32,630 nt of DNA from an uncultured Bacteroidales bacterium (GCA_902798425.1 CADBWR010000027.1:1-32630), one strand, 5' to 3'. Positions 1 to 7,365 are shown, numbered from the stretch's first letter. Notes: generated from the sequence alone by a model not told the origin. Made by a program: numbers and translations.

Positions 1-88
1 AATTGTAATAAAGATGTTTACAAAAATTTCAGCCTACATTAAACCTACATAATGCCTACATTCTGCCTACACAAAACTACCTCAATTA

Positions 89-182
89 TACAGCTAATGC
101 AGCGCTGAGTACAGCTAATACAGCGCCGGGTACAGCTAATACAGCGCCGGGTACAGCTAATACAGCGCTGGGTACAGCTAAT
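89..182. repeat. 21-bp tandem repeat, 4.5 copies (TACAGCTAATACAGCG core)
   Basis: Units start at 89, 110, 131 and 152, with a ten-base partial unit at 173-182. Units 2 and 3 are identical; the others differ by a few bases. Each unit carries ACAGCTAA followed by CAGCG(C/T). The period is two helical turns. There are no spacers between units, so this is not a CRISPR array. Function is unknown. Confidence 0.9.
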
Positions 183-188
183 AACGAC

Positions 189-208
189 AAAATTCTCTAG
201 AGAATTTT
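189..208. repeat. Perfect 20-bp palindrome (half-site AAAATTCTCT)
   Basis: The ten bases at 189-198 are exactly the reverse complement of 199-208. It lies directly after the 21-bp array. It could be a dyad operator, a bidirectional terminator-like hairpin or the centre of the repeat element. No neighbouring gene decides between these. Confidence 0.8.
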
Positions 209-300
209 TGCCGAGCACAGCTATCTCATCCTATTCCCTATCGCTATTTCTCCAAAAATTATGTAGGTTTATGTAGGCTCCGTGTAGGCTTTATGTATGC

Positions 301-812
301 AAATAATATATTATATCACTGTATTACAAAGACATACGACGAAAACATGTAGGCATGTATGCTATATTGGAAATTCCTCAATTGTGTGCGTATTGGCAAG
401 AAGTGAATATATATCATCGCTTGAGCAAGATCAGACGGACATGCAGCTTTCTACGTTCATGCTTATTGCCAATGCGCTGGTTTGCGATTCTCTTTAGTTA
501 TTGGATAGGTGAATACGTGAAAAAGGGCCAGTTTTTTTGTGTTCAACTCATAGAAGAAACTATTCCAAAATCGCAGAATGCCATTCTATCAGTTTGGCCA
601 GATGATGTATCTTGACAAGTAACAGAAAGTAATCCCCAAATTCTTCATTCCATACAATCAGCAAGATCTTTTTATGAAATATCTCGCTGATTTCTTTTTT
701 GTTTCCAAATTGTTTCGTACGCAAGAAATGAATCAAAGGAACCGTCCCGGTGATCCAATTCCTAGGCTTTCGCCTCTTGTTATGTGCAAAGGAGCAGGCA
801 AGATCGAATTGG
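301..812. other. Stretch without a supportable gene
   Basis: No reading frame here gives a recognisable protein. A minus-strand frame at 560-853 overlaps the end of the zinc-ribbon gene but shows no motif. I see no clear promoter or terminator. It may be the 3' flank of the minus-strand cluster. Confidence 0.5.
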
Positions 813-1409
813 CTATATCTTATGCCCACAACGTCTACAAAATCTGGCATCATTGCTAAGTTCTATACCGCAATTAGGACACAAACGCATTGCGAAGGGT
901 TCCTCAGAAGTCGTTTCGTTATTCATAAGAGATGTTCCACACCATCGACAGAATCTGGCATCACTGCTCAGTTCTTTACCACAGTTAGGACAAATTACAC
1001 CAGGCTTCTCCTGTTTAGAGGTGTTCTGAACATTCTCTTCTTTATGTGTACTCTCTTTAACAGCTTCTAGTTTCTTCTTATCTTCCTCACGTTGCTTTTG
1101 TTCATGCTTTATGCGTTCCAATTCTGCCTGTTTCTCTTTCTCAAGTCTCTTCTGCTCTTCCTGCTCAGCAATTCTTTTTTCTTGTTCAAGCCTTTTTTGC
1201 TTTTCCTCCTCAAGCCTTTTTTGTTTTTCCATTTTCTCGCGTTCTTGTTGTAGCTGTTCTTGTCGAGCTTTTTCTTCCTTCTCCTTTTGTTCCCTCTCTA
1301 TTCGTTCTTGCTCTCGTCTTTGTTTCGCTGACATGGGGAAATGGCAACCGCAGTATGGACACTGGTCAATACCAGTCTCTATCTCTTTATCACAATTGGG
1401 ACAAATCAT
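813..1409 (-). CDS. Zinc-ribbon / coiled-coil protein with three zinc ribbons
   Basis: The 198-residue protein begins with a four-cysteine zinc ribbon (C3, C6, C17, C20). A highly charged Glu/Lys/Arg/Gln-rich segment follows (about 28-125), almost certainly a long coiled coil. It ends with two more CPNCGxEL...FCRxCG ribbons (about 138-158 and 175-196). There is no signal peptide or membrane span, so it is probably cytoplasmic. Such proteins usually act as scaffolds rather than enzymes; that role is inferred. It is the last gene of the minus-strand cluster, 25 bp after the zinc-ribbon membrane protein, and its ribbons resemble the N-termini of the two genes before it. The coding sequence is strongly biased in composition because of the coil. 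Confidence 0.8.
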   Translation of the reverse strand: MICPNCDKEIETGIDQCPYCGCHFPMSAKQRREQERIEREQKEKEEKARQEQLQQEREKMEKQKRLEEEKQKRLEQEKRIAEQEEQKRLEKEKQAELERIKHEQKQREEDKKKLEAVKESTHKEENVQNTSKQEKPGVICPNCGKELSSDARFCRWCGTSLMNNETTSEEPFAMRLCPNCGIELSNDARFCRRCGHKI

Positions 1410-1434
1410 AATTTATAGATATAAAATGGATGAA

Positions 1435-2142
1435 TTAAAACCTCCATGCTCTTTTGTGAGCAATAAAAGCATAAATTATATAAAACAGTAACAAGGCAAA
1501 ACATATAGGATTATATGTCTCAAGCCAACTCCGCCCAGATGTTGTTATATATGGACTAGCACTAATATATGATGAATCCGCATTAACACCAACTGCACCA
1601 TCCTGTTTCAATTTTTGAGCTAAAAGTTGTTGACAAGAGTTAAGAAATTTTTCTGCATTATACCATTCTTCTCCAAGATAGCACCCATGATTATCTGTAG
1701 GCACTTTCATTGACAACGTTATGTCCTTGGCGGTTGCATTTTCATTCCATGAAACAACTGTATATATGTCCATGTATCCATTCCTAGAATTTAAATCATA
1801 AAACATTCCACAATTTGATATTAAGAATAATCCCATGATTAGGACAAATGATATGGGAACCCTTCTTTTAATACTATACCATATTGTTATCAAGAATATT
1901 ATAATTGAAAGAATGACACCTAAATACGCATTTTGTACGATAAACATTTCACAGGTGCCGATACCCCATATACACATAACCATGAATGTTGCCATCAGCA
2001 TTGCAGGTAGCAATGCCCATCGAATATCCACGCGTTTCGTGTTGCTTTCTTTATTTGCATTATCTTTTTTGATTTCTGTTCCACAGTACTCGCAAAACAA
2101 ACTATCATTGGCAATCTCCTTGCCACATTTTGAACATTTCAT
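1435..2142 (-). CDS. Zinc-ribbon membrane protein
   Basis: The 235-residue protein has an N-terminal zinc ribbon with CxxC pairs at C3/C6 and C17/C20. Hydrophobic segments follow at roughly 42-62, 71-90 and 96-112. A soluble part of about 100 residues comes next, and a last hydrophobic segment lies near 211-228. The ribbon is presumably cytosolic and the 113-210 part is probably a folded domain on one face of the membrane. I do not recognise that domain. The ribbon is nearly identical to that of the upstream gene at 2266-2901, so the two share a duplicated 5' module joined to different C-termini. A 123-bp gap with a strong hairpin separates the two genes. Confidence 0.75.
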   Translation of the reverse strand: MKCSKCGKEIANDSLFCEYCGTEIKKDNANKESNTKRVDIRWALLPAMLMATFMVMCIWGIGTCEMFIVQNAYLGVILSIIIFLITIWYSIKRRVPISFVLIMGLFLISNCGMFYDLNSRNGYMDIYTVVSWNENATAKDITLSMKVPTDNHGCYLGEEWYNAEKFLNSCQQLLAQKLKQDGAVGVNADSSYISASPYITTSGRSWLETYNPICFALLLFYIIYAFIAHKRAWRF

Positions 2143-2189
2143 AATTCAATCAATTTTATTGTTATTCTCTATTTAATTTATTTTTGACG

Positions 2190-2220
2190 TTTGGTTGTCG
2201 GGCACACCCGAACAGCCAAA
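2190..2220 (-). terminator. Hairpin in the largest gap of the zinc-ribbon cluster
   Basis: The sequence at 2190-2202 pairs with 2207-2220 over about 13 bp, with one mismatch and one bulge and a CACA loop. It lies 46 bases downstream of the stop at 2266. There is no strong U-tract on the minus strand, so it could be a weak terminator, an attenuator that lowers expression of the last two genes, or an mRNA processing site. Confidence 0.45.
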
Positions 2221-2265
2221 CAATAATTCAAATGCTTTATTATTGCACTCTTGCGTGCGCAATCT

Positions 2266-2901
2266 CTAATCTTGGACAAGACGGACAGAGCTTTTTACAC
2301 TACTTTTGCCGATGGTCGTACACACATCGTCAGAGTTGAGCAAGAAACCGCATACTACCCCCGAGGCATGGGGCGTGGATGACCAATAGTGGCCTCTAGA
2401 ACCCACTTCATACACGTTCCCATCATCCCCACTAGGATGGGGGTGTCCCGCAGCAGGTAGTGTCATGGTATTACCGTTATTGCCTGTCACTTTATATCCG
2501 CTGCCTGTCCACAGCCATTGGCATTCTTCCAGCAACTCCTTCCATTGTTCTATTGTCGGAAGACGGGTCCCAAACTGACTAACAGCCTCTTCATATGTAT
2601 AAAAGCCTGTTTCATTGAATGTATACCATATAGTACCGCTTGGTAAAGCTAAATCTACTACAGCAGCAGGAGCTGATTCTTCTGGTGTTTCTTCTACAAG
2701 AACTTCTGCCACATCATCGCATTGGGATACTTTTTCACCAAATAACGCGCCAGACAACACTACTATAATTATAAGGCTAAAAAATATCACAGCCAGCGCA
2801 ATCCACATTATATTCTTGTGAGTTTTTTTTATAGGATTTCCACAATACTCGCAAAAGTGGCTATCGTTGGCAATTTCCTTGCCGCAATTTGAACATTTCA
2901 T
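2266..2901 (-). CDS. Zinc-ribbon, single-span membrane protein with Fibrobacter-type paralogous domain
   Basis: The 211-residue protein has an N-terminal zinc ribbon (C3, C6, C17, C20), one membrane span at about 31-54, and a linker rich in Glu, Pro and Ala (about 62-80). The C-terminal domain at about 82-209 carries VDLALPSGTIWY, RLPTIEQWKELLEEC, GYKVTG, LPAAG and YWSSTP. That is the pattern of the Fibrobacter succinogenes major paralogous domain, common in Prevotella surface proteins and of unknown function. Normally the domain follows a signal peptide; here it follows a cytosolic zinc ribbon and a single span, so it probably faces the periplasm. The start lies 6 bp after the SPFH gene's stop, so co-transcription is very likely. 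Confidence 0.85.
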   Translation of the reverse strand: MKCSNCGKEIANDSHFCEYCGNPIKKTHKNIMWIALAVIFFSLIIIVVLSGALFGEKVSQCDDVAEVLVEETPEESAPAAVVDLALPSGTIWYTFNETGFYTYEEAVSQFGTRLPTIEQWKELLEECQWLWTGSGYKVTGNNGNTMTLPAAGHPHPSGDDGNVYEVGSRGHYWSSTPHASGVVCGFLLNSDDVCTTIGKSSVKSSVRLVQD

Positions 2902-2907
2902 GTTGTT

Positions 2908-4017
2908 TTAGATTTTTGATAATAATTCTCGTTTCTTCTCAGTAAACTCTTCTTCGGTGAGAACACCAGCTTTGCGCAAACCATCCAACTCCTTTAACAG
3001 CGCAAACACATCCTTTTCCTCCTGCTTTTTACTTGGTTGTGAAGACTGTTGCTGTCCTTGTGCTGCTGATGGCATTGTTTGGTTTATCATATCACCCATG
3101 AGATTTGACATCTTGCTTGCGAGGGGCTGGGCCATACCCATTCCTACAATAGTACCCATTACCCCACTAGGATCACCGCCCATTGTGCCAAGACTCTCGG
3201 CAGCTTTCTCTGTAGTGTCAAATGAGCGTTCCACACGATAGACATCCAAGTTCTCTGCACGACGTTTTAGACGCATACGCTCCTCAATGTCCTGAGCCAT
3301 GAGTCGTTGATATTCTTCAATAACTTTTTTCACACGTAGATCATCATCTACAATGGATATTGCCTCCATGTTAAAGAGTTCCAGCTTTACACCATACTTC
3401 TCTAACGTACTTTGTACAGACGGCTTTACGGCAGAAGAGACTTCAAAGACCAAACCTTCCAACTCCATGGGCCCCAACTGATGCTCACGGGCGAAGCGAT
3501 TGACGGCTGTTTTGACTTGTTCCGTTATGATTCCGCTGAAATACTTCTGTAGCATATAAGTGTCCAACGAAGTATTAGTACCAAACAAGCGTGTAAGGAA
3601 TTGGCGTGCCTCACCAGCTTTCACGGCAATGCTACCGCTGCATCTAACAGGTATGGGGACTCTGAAGTTACGGTCAAGCATATTGAAAGGAGGAATGAGA
3701 AATTTAGTATCCATTACCACAGCCTTGTTGATGTAATACACCTCGGCCTTAAATGGACTTTCATGACCAAAAGGTAAGCCGACGAGCTTATCAAGAATGG
3801 GAAGATTCTTTGTAGATAGTGTGTATGTACCTGGCGCAAAGATGTCTGCGATTTGACCTTCTTTGACAAAAACAGCCACTTGTGCAGGGCCTACTACCAA
3901 CTGAGTACCCAATCGGAGCTGATCCTCACGAGGTCCAAAACGTTTTTCCCGAGGTTCCCATTTCCATACCAAAGTGTTTTCTGTCCCCCGATATGTTAGA
4001 ACGTCTATAAATGCCAT
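2908..4017 (-). CDS. SPFH-domain protein with C-terminal SHOCT domain (YdjI / 'virion core protein' type)
   Basis: The 369-residue protein matches the SPFH family of Bacillus YdjI in my reading. Its N-terminal part (about 30-110) includes VVGPAQVAVFVKEGQIADIF, GTYTLSTKNLPIL and SPFKAEVYY. An SPFH core and a helical region follow to about 265. A Gly/Met-rich stretch and a Gln/Ser linker come next. The last 33 residues (LLKELDGLRKAGVLTEEEF and following) form a SHOCT domain, a short oligomerisation or tethering module. No membrane span is evident; relatives act at the inner face of the membrane. In B. subtilis ydjI is in an operon with pspA and the zinc-ribbon gene ydjG, under the envelope-stress factor SigW. 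The zinc-ribbon neighbours here fit the same kind of module, but its role here is inferred. Confidence 0.88.
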   Translation of the reverse strand: MAFIDVLTYRGTENTLVWKWEPREKRFGPREDQLRLGTQLVVGPAQVAVFVKEGQIADIFAPGTYTLSTKNLPILDKLVGLPFGHESPFKAEVYYINKAVVMDTKFLIPPFNMLDRNFRVPIPVRCSGSIAVKAGEARQFLTRLFGTNTSLDTYMLQKYFSGIITEQVKTAVNRFAREHQLGPMELEGLVFEVSSAVKPSVQSTLEKYGVKLELFNMEAISIVDDDLRVKKVIEEYQRLMAQDIEERMRLKRRAENLDVYRVERSFDTTEKAAESLGTMGGDPSGVMGTIVGMGMAQPLASKMSNLMGDMINQTMPSAAQGQQQSSQPSKKQEEKDVFALLKELDGLRKAGVLTEEEFTEKKRELLSKI

Positions 4018-4023
4018 AATATA

Positions 4024-4344
4024 TTATTTTGAGGTATTGTAGTATGCGATAGCCATAATAACCAGTTCAAATAGTAGAATTCCAATAAAGAATATACCAT
4101 AAGAGAGGCTGAATAGCATTAGTGCAGCACGCACTAATCCAGTTAACAAGAAGAGTATCGTAATTGTTATCTTCAAAGCGTCAGCTATCTTTGAGGCAAA
4201 CAGCCAGTATAAAAGTCCGGCTGTAATTGCTAGACTAAGATTAACGAGCATACAAGAATCCATTTCATAGCCGTCAATCACCACTCCAAAAAGAGTATTG
4301 AAGATGGCTATGGCCGCAATAATTATAATAAGCAGTTTTTTCAT
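4024..4344 (-). CDS. Small integral membrane protein
   Basis: The 106-residue protein is almost wholly hydrophobic. It has segments at about 4-22, 30-48, 54-72 and 77-100, consistent with four spans or a signal-like first helix plus three. No catalytic motif is seen. It lies 12 bp after the DUF262-HNH gene and 6 bp before the SPFH gene, so it is translated within the same operon. That position suggests a membrane partner of the SPFH or zinc-ribbon proteins, or a membrane-acting component of the cluster. I do not recognise its family. Confidence 0.72.
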   Translation of the reverse strand: MKKLLIIIIAAIAIFNTLFGVVIDGYEMDSCMLVNLSLAITAGLLYWLFASKIADALKITITILFLLTGLVRAALMLFSLSYGIFFIGILLFELVIMAIAYYNTSK

Positions 4345-4356
4345 AGTTATAGTATT

Positions 4357-5481
4357 TTATTTTGCTCCTTTTCTTCTGTTACATTCTCTGCACAACATCT
4401 GGCAATTCTCTGCTACCGTTCTGCCACCTTCTCGCCAAGGAGTGATGTGGTCGCCTTCCATAAATTCAAAGTCAAACTCTTTGCCACAAAGTGGACAGAT
4501 GTGGTTCTGCTTCTCCCATACTGCCAACTTAATATCTTCAGGGAATGCACGCAAGTCGAGGTAACGCTCATCACCTGTCAATACAAATGGTATGATGCCT
4601 GATTGTTTCTGAATCTCGCTATCACGCATCAATTCTGAGATACGCTTGCCAAGAGCAGCAGTATCCAGCGTTTCTATACCATATTTATCATAGAGCCAAG
4701 CCCAATCCAAACCCTTCATAATCTTCTTAAACTTCTTCATATCGAAGTTGGTAATAGCCCAGTTCAATACCGCCTGAAAATACGACCATAGATTATTGGC
4801 ATTGGGGTCGTGCTGGTGAGCTGCCATGTAGCCTACTACTGATTGTCGATGACCGCCTCGTGTCTCGTGGTCGGCAATCCACTCCAAGGCAACCTTTAAG
4901 AAGTCCTGACGAATCGGTGTACCATTGACGAGGTCTTTACCCAAACGGGCTGCACCGCTATTCGACTTCGAAAAATGACGCTTAGCATCACTCACAAAAG
5001 GACCTGCATAGATGGCGTTGTTGATTTCCTGGTCATTCAGCGGTTTGCCTGCTATGTTAATGGTCTTAAACCACTCCAATTTCTCTGATGCCTCACCTTC
5101 ACAAACGTAGATAGTAAGCGGATAGTTGAGGATGCGTTTCTGAATATCTGCGGGCTGATTGAAGAAGTTCTTGAAATCGTATGAGAACTTGCCTGCCACA
5201 TATTCGCAGAGTGAGAGTGTGCGTTGCTGGCCATCCATCACCTCATAGGGACATTCTGCATCCTCGCTACGTTTTACCCAGTACATCACGTTCAGCGGAT
5301 AGCCCTGCAATACAGTATGTATCACAGCTTGCTGTTCCTTCTCATTATAGATAAACTCACGCTGATATGGCGGACGAATATCCAACAGTCCGTCATAGCC
5401 ACGAACGCCCTGCTCGTCGTTATTTACATAGCCCTTGGTAATGTCGCCAACAGTCACTTCTATTTGTCTAATTGTCATCAT
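4357..5481 (-). CDS. DUF262 (ParB-like) domain and HNH endonuclease fusion
   Basis: The 374-residue protein starts with a DUF262/GmrSD-type N-terminal domain. It shows IRPPYQREFIY (about 35-45) and the diagnostic DGQQRT motif (83-88). A helical middle follows. The C-terminus (329-374) is an HNH nuclease: CPLC, then GDHITPW (catalytic His 345 expected), Asn 359, and a second zinc pair CREC (364-367). DUF262 proteins occur in modification-dependent type IV enzymes such as GmrSD and in BREX-linked BrxU, where the domain is nucleotide-dependent. Its start codon overlaps the methyltransferase stop as ATGA. A nuclease translationally coupled to an EcoRI-type methyltransferase is most simply read as the restriction partner. 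Modification-dependent cleavage is a less likely alternative. Confidence 0.9.
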   Translation of the reverse strand: MMTIRQIEVTVGDITKGYVNNDEQGVRGYDGLLDIRPPYQREFIYNEKEQQAVIHTVLQGYPLNVMYWVKRSEDAECPYEVMDGQQRTLSLCEYVAGKFSYDFKNFFNQPADIQKRILNYPLTIYVCEGEASEKLEWFKTINIAGKPLNDQEINNAIYAGPFVSDAKRHFSKSNSGAARLGKDLVNGTPIRQDFLKVALEWIADHETRGGHRQSVVGYMAAHQHDPNANNLWSYFQAVLNWAITNFDMKKFKKIMKGLDWAWLYDKYGIETLDTAALGKRISELMRDSEIQKQSGIIPFVLTGDERYLDLRAFPEDIKLAVWEKQNHICPLCGKEFDFEFMEGDHITPWREGGRTVAENCQMLCRECNRRKGAK

Positions 5482-6593
5482 AACTTTCTAGGATTTTTGT
5501 TACGAATAATAATACGGGCATATGGTAATGAAACTAAACCTTTTTTGAGGATATAAAGGGAATTCATATTTGCTGTAACATGTGCTTTGTTGCCCTGCAT
5601 TCGTAAATTATTTATTGTATCTTGACCCATGGCCTTAACACCCACTGAACGTAACCAATCTGTATCACTTGTATTTCCAATTAATTCAAATTGATTGGGA
5701 TTATATTTATCGAGGAAAGTTATAGGAACACCCATCAGTCCATCATAATCACATGGTATATCCGACGTACTACTAACATCTATTGCATCATAATTTTCAT
5801 ATGTGGGGTATTCTTCAGCAGAGTATCTGCAAACTAAATCAAGTTCTTCATTTCGTTTAGGTATTTCAAGATTTGTAAACCAAATTACGCCAGAAACCCG
5901 AATCATGTTTTCTCGATGATCTCCAGCTGTAGCCTTGTCTTCATAAGGAGAAAAGAAATGAGCTGCGCCTCCCTTAAATCCGTAACCAAGCCACAATTTA
6001 TTATTTTTAATCAAGGGAAATACCTCTTTGTATTTTATTGCATTCTGATGCCCAACTATAATAAACTGCTTTTCGTATTCCATCAATTGGCCAATATACT
6101 CTCTAAATAATGAGAACGGAGGATTGGTAACTATGATATCTGCTTGTTTCAGCAATTCAATGCATTCAGGGTCACGGAAGTCACCTGTTTTCAGAATGGA
6201 GCAAACATTCTTGTCGTTCTTTAGCAAGTATTGGACATCTGACAAGTCAACAGCACCATCTCCATTAAGGTCTTTGACCTCCGAAATCTCTACTTTATAG
6301 GCAATCTTCTTGGGTTCATCCGTAAAGTCGCCAAAGTCTATCATAAGTTCATTGCCCTGTACTGGTGAACCATTATAGCAGGTACAAATCAGTTTCTTCA
6401 ATCCCAATTGATTGAAGCGAAGTGCAAAATACTTGAAGAAATTACTCTCGTAAGGGTCGTCACAATTACACAGCACCACCTTATCACGGAAATGAGGCCA
6501 GTAGTGTTGCAATTCCCTTTCAATGTCAGTTAGCTGAGTATAGAACTCATCCTTCTTAGCCGTCTTGGCTGCATTTAGGTTTTTATTAGCCAT
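5478..6593 (-). CDS. EcoRI-family adenine-specific DNA methyltransferase
   Basis: The 371-residue protein matches EcoRI-type N6-adenine methyltransferases. It has DEFYTQ near residue 15, FRDKVVLCNCDDP (about 35-47) for the cofactor region, the catalytic motif IV NPPF at 157-160, and KLWLGYGF further on. It would transfer a methyl group from S-adenosylmethionine to adenine in a short target that cannot be read from sequence. A 12-residue loop at 108-119 (DLNGDGAVDLSD) has the spacing of a calcium-binding EF-hand or dockerin loop. The gene is first in the cluster, is coupled by ATGA to the nuclease gene, and follows a long structured leader. Making the methylase first fits protection of the host before nuclease is made. 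Confidence 0.93.
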   Translation of the reverse strand: MANKNLNAAKTAKKDEFYTQLTDIERELQHYWPHFRDKVVLCNCDDPYESNFFKYFALRFNQLGLKKLICTCYNGSPVQGNELMIDFGDFTDEPKKIAYKVEISEVKDLNGDGAVDLSDVQYLLKNDKNVCSILKTGDFRDPECIELLKQADIIVTNPPFSLFREYIGQLMEYEKQFIIVGHQNAIKYKEVFPLIKNNKLWLGYGFKGGAAHFFSPYEDKATAGDHRENMIRVSGVIWFTNLEIPKRNEELDLVCRYSAEEYPTYENYDAIDVSSTSDIPCDYDGLMGVPITFLDKYNPNQFELIGNTSDTDWLRSVGVKAMGQDTINNLRMQGNKAHVTANMNSLYILKKGLVSLPYARIIIRNKNPRKL

Positions 6594-6613
6594 ACGCTAT
6601 GCATTGTGCGTAT
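6591..6613 (-). promoter_or_regulatory. Hairpin that sequesters the methyltransferase start codon
   Basis: Bases 6592-6597 and 6608-6613 are perfect inverted repeats (six pairs, ten-base loop). In the minus-strand mRNA the 3' arm reads GCGUAU and runs into the AUG at 6593-6591, so two of its three bases are paired and the initiation site is masked. Opening this stem would be needed for efficient initiation. Regulation through it is inferred from sequence only. Confidence 0.55.
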
Positions 6614-6898
6614 TGCTTATCTTCGGAGTTGGTTATCTACGACACAAAAGGAGCATGGACGTTCATCATCCACACTCTGAGGTCGTAGGAATAACCGTCA
6701 ATCCAGATAAGTCGCGCCCATGCATTCGCATGAGCGTTTGCGACATATTCTTCGGATTGAACAACTATTGAAATTTCCTACGTTTCAGAGTGTTCCGAAT
6801 AACAGCAAACGCTTGTTATATTTCCAACTAAAATCATACTGCCACCCTACTCTAAGGGATGAGCCGAAGCTCCGCTGTTTACAGCGATTGGCCGTACT
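6594..6898 (-). ncRNA. Structured leader RNA or independent ncRNA upstream of the methyltransferase
   Basis: A consensus promoter at 6905-6935 predicts a transcript with about 300 untranslated bases before the methyltransferase. Long complementary segments are visible. 6631-6643 pairs with 6682-6696 (13 bp, two-base bulge), inside 6616-6622 with 6705-6711 (7 bp). 6672-6690 pairs with 6776-6793 (9 + 7 bp). 6733-6741 pairs with 6805-6813 (9 bp perfect), enclosing 6751-6756 with 6794-6799. The third pairing crosses the fourth and excludes part of the first, giving a pseudoknot or two alternative folds. That is typical of a regulatory leader or a structured ncRNA. I could not match it to tmRNA, RNase P RNA, SRP RNA or a known riboswitch. 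Whether it ends before the ATG is not clear, since no U-tract is visible. Confidence 0.6.
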
Positions 6899-6904
6899 TG
6901 AATG

Positions 6905-6935
6905 CAAAGATACAAATAAGTAAGGACATTACAAA
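6905..6935 (-). promoter_or_regulatory. Bacteroidetes-type promoter for the methyltransferase cluster
   Basis: On the minus strand TTTG (6935-6932), a 19-bp spacer and TATCTTTG (6912-6905) match the Bacteroidetes primary sigma consensus. Initiation is expected near 6898. No other consensus match was found closer to the methyltransferase, so this likely drives the cluster through the structured leader. Confidence 0.75.
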
Positions 6936-7024
6936 ACAAAAAGGCAACTTTTTGTTTTTGTGACGGGACAGTATGTCGCACTCACTGAGAGTACTCATCA
7001 TACCCGCCTCTATTGTGTACTTTT

Positions 7025-7062
7025 ACTCCGCCCCTACCAAGAGCAGACGATAGGGACGGAGT
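7025..7062. repeat. Hairpin in the intergenic stretch 6936-7281
   Basis: ACTCCG and CCCTA (7025-7036) pair with TAGGG and CGGAGT (7051-7062), 11 pairs with one mismatch and a 14-base loop. Neither strand has a U-tract after it. It may mark the end of a minus-strand transcript from the EamA gene. The rest of 6936-7113 shows nothing recognisable. Confidence 0.4.
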
Positions 7063-7113
7063 GCCAATAATATATGAGGTCTGATGGATGATGGAAGACA
7101 AAACAAACGGAAT

Positions 7114-7365
7114 ATGAAAAAGAAATTATTTAAATATACAATCAGAATAGTTTCAGGACTCTTTACCTTGCTTTGGGGGCTTGTGGCATGGGCTGCACTA
7201 TATCCAGACGAGGATTATCATCATTGTGAATCTGGGCAAGATGAGATGAGTGCAACAACTTTGACACATCCTCTTATTGTCTTACTTCTTTTTCTTGTCA
7301 GCCAGATACATTCCAAGGAGGATGAGGGCTGTGCCCAGCAACAGATAGATGGTTATCTGTTCTGA
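7114..7365 (+). CDS. Doubtful small membrane protein
   Basis: A frame of about 83 residues starts with MKKKLFKYTIRIVSGLFTLL, which resembles a signal peptide or membrane anchor. Its last 84 bases are antisense to the end of the EamA gene and encode a low-quality tail. The first half may be a real small gene or a remnant whose original stop was lost. No promoter consensus or homologue was recognised. Confidence 0.25.
   Translation: MKKKLFKYTIRIVSGLFTLLWGLVAWAALYPDEDYHHCESGQDEMSATTLTHPLIVLLLFLVSQIHSKEDEGCAQQQIDGYLF

Larger units (their letters stand above)
32..278. repeat. Inverted CCTACAT arrays, outer arms of repeat locus 1
   Basis: The left arm at 32-53 matches the reverse complement of 258-278 except for one missing base. 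Further GCCTACA copies lie at 54-80, and TGTAGGC/TGTATGC copies at 281-300. The arms enclose the 21-bp tandem array and the 20-bp palindrome. The whole could fold into a long stem or represent a small non-coding repeat element. No gene is inside it. A locus built from closely similar heptamer-octamer motifs lies at 27173-27448. Confidence 0.75.

Noticed and set aside
89-182. The 21-bp array as a CRISPR array
   Set aside because: Units are directly adjacent with no unique spacers, and no cas gene is in the window.
560-853. A 97-codon minus-strand frame downstream of the three-ribbon protein
   Set aside because: It overlaps the end of a well-supported gene in another frame and has no recognisable motif or start context.
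1111-1491. A Ser/Cys/Phe-rich plus-strand frame
   Set aside because: It is the complement of the coiled-coil Glu/Lys codons of the zinc-ribbon gene and has no plausible function.
5478-6593. The EF-hand loop as evidence for a cellulosomal dockerin
   Set aside because: Only one loop is present, within a methyltransferase fold and without a signal peptide, so a secreted dockerin role is untenable.
6594-6898. The leader as a HEARO/omega RNA because an HNH gene is nearby
   Set aside because: The HNH gene is a DUF262 fusion without IscB or RuvC features and is not the gene directly after the RNA.
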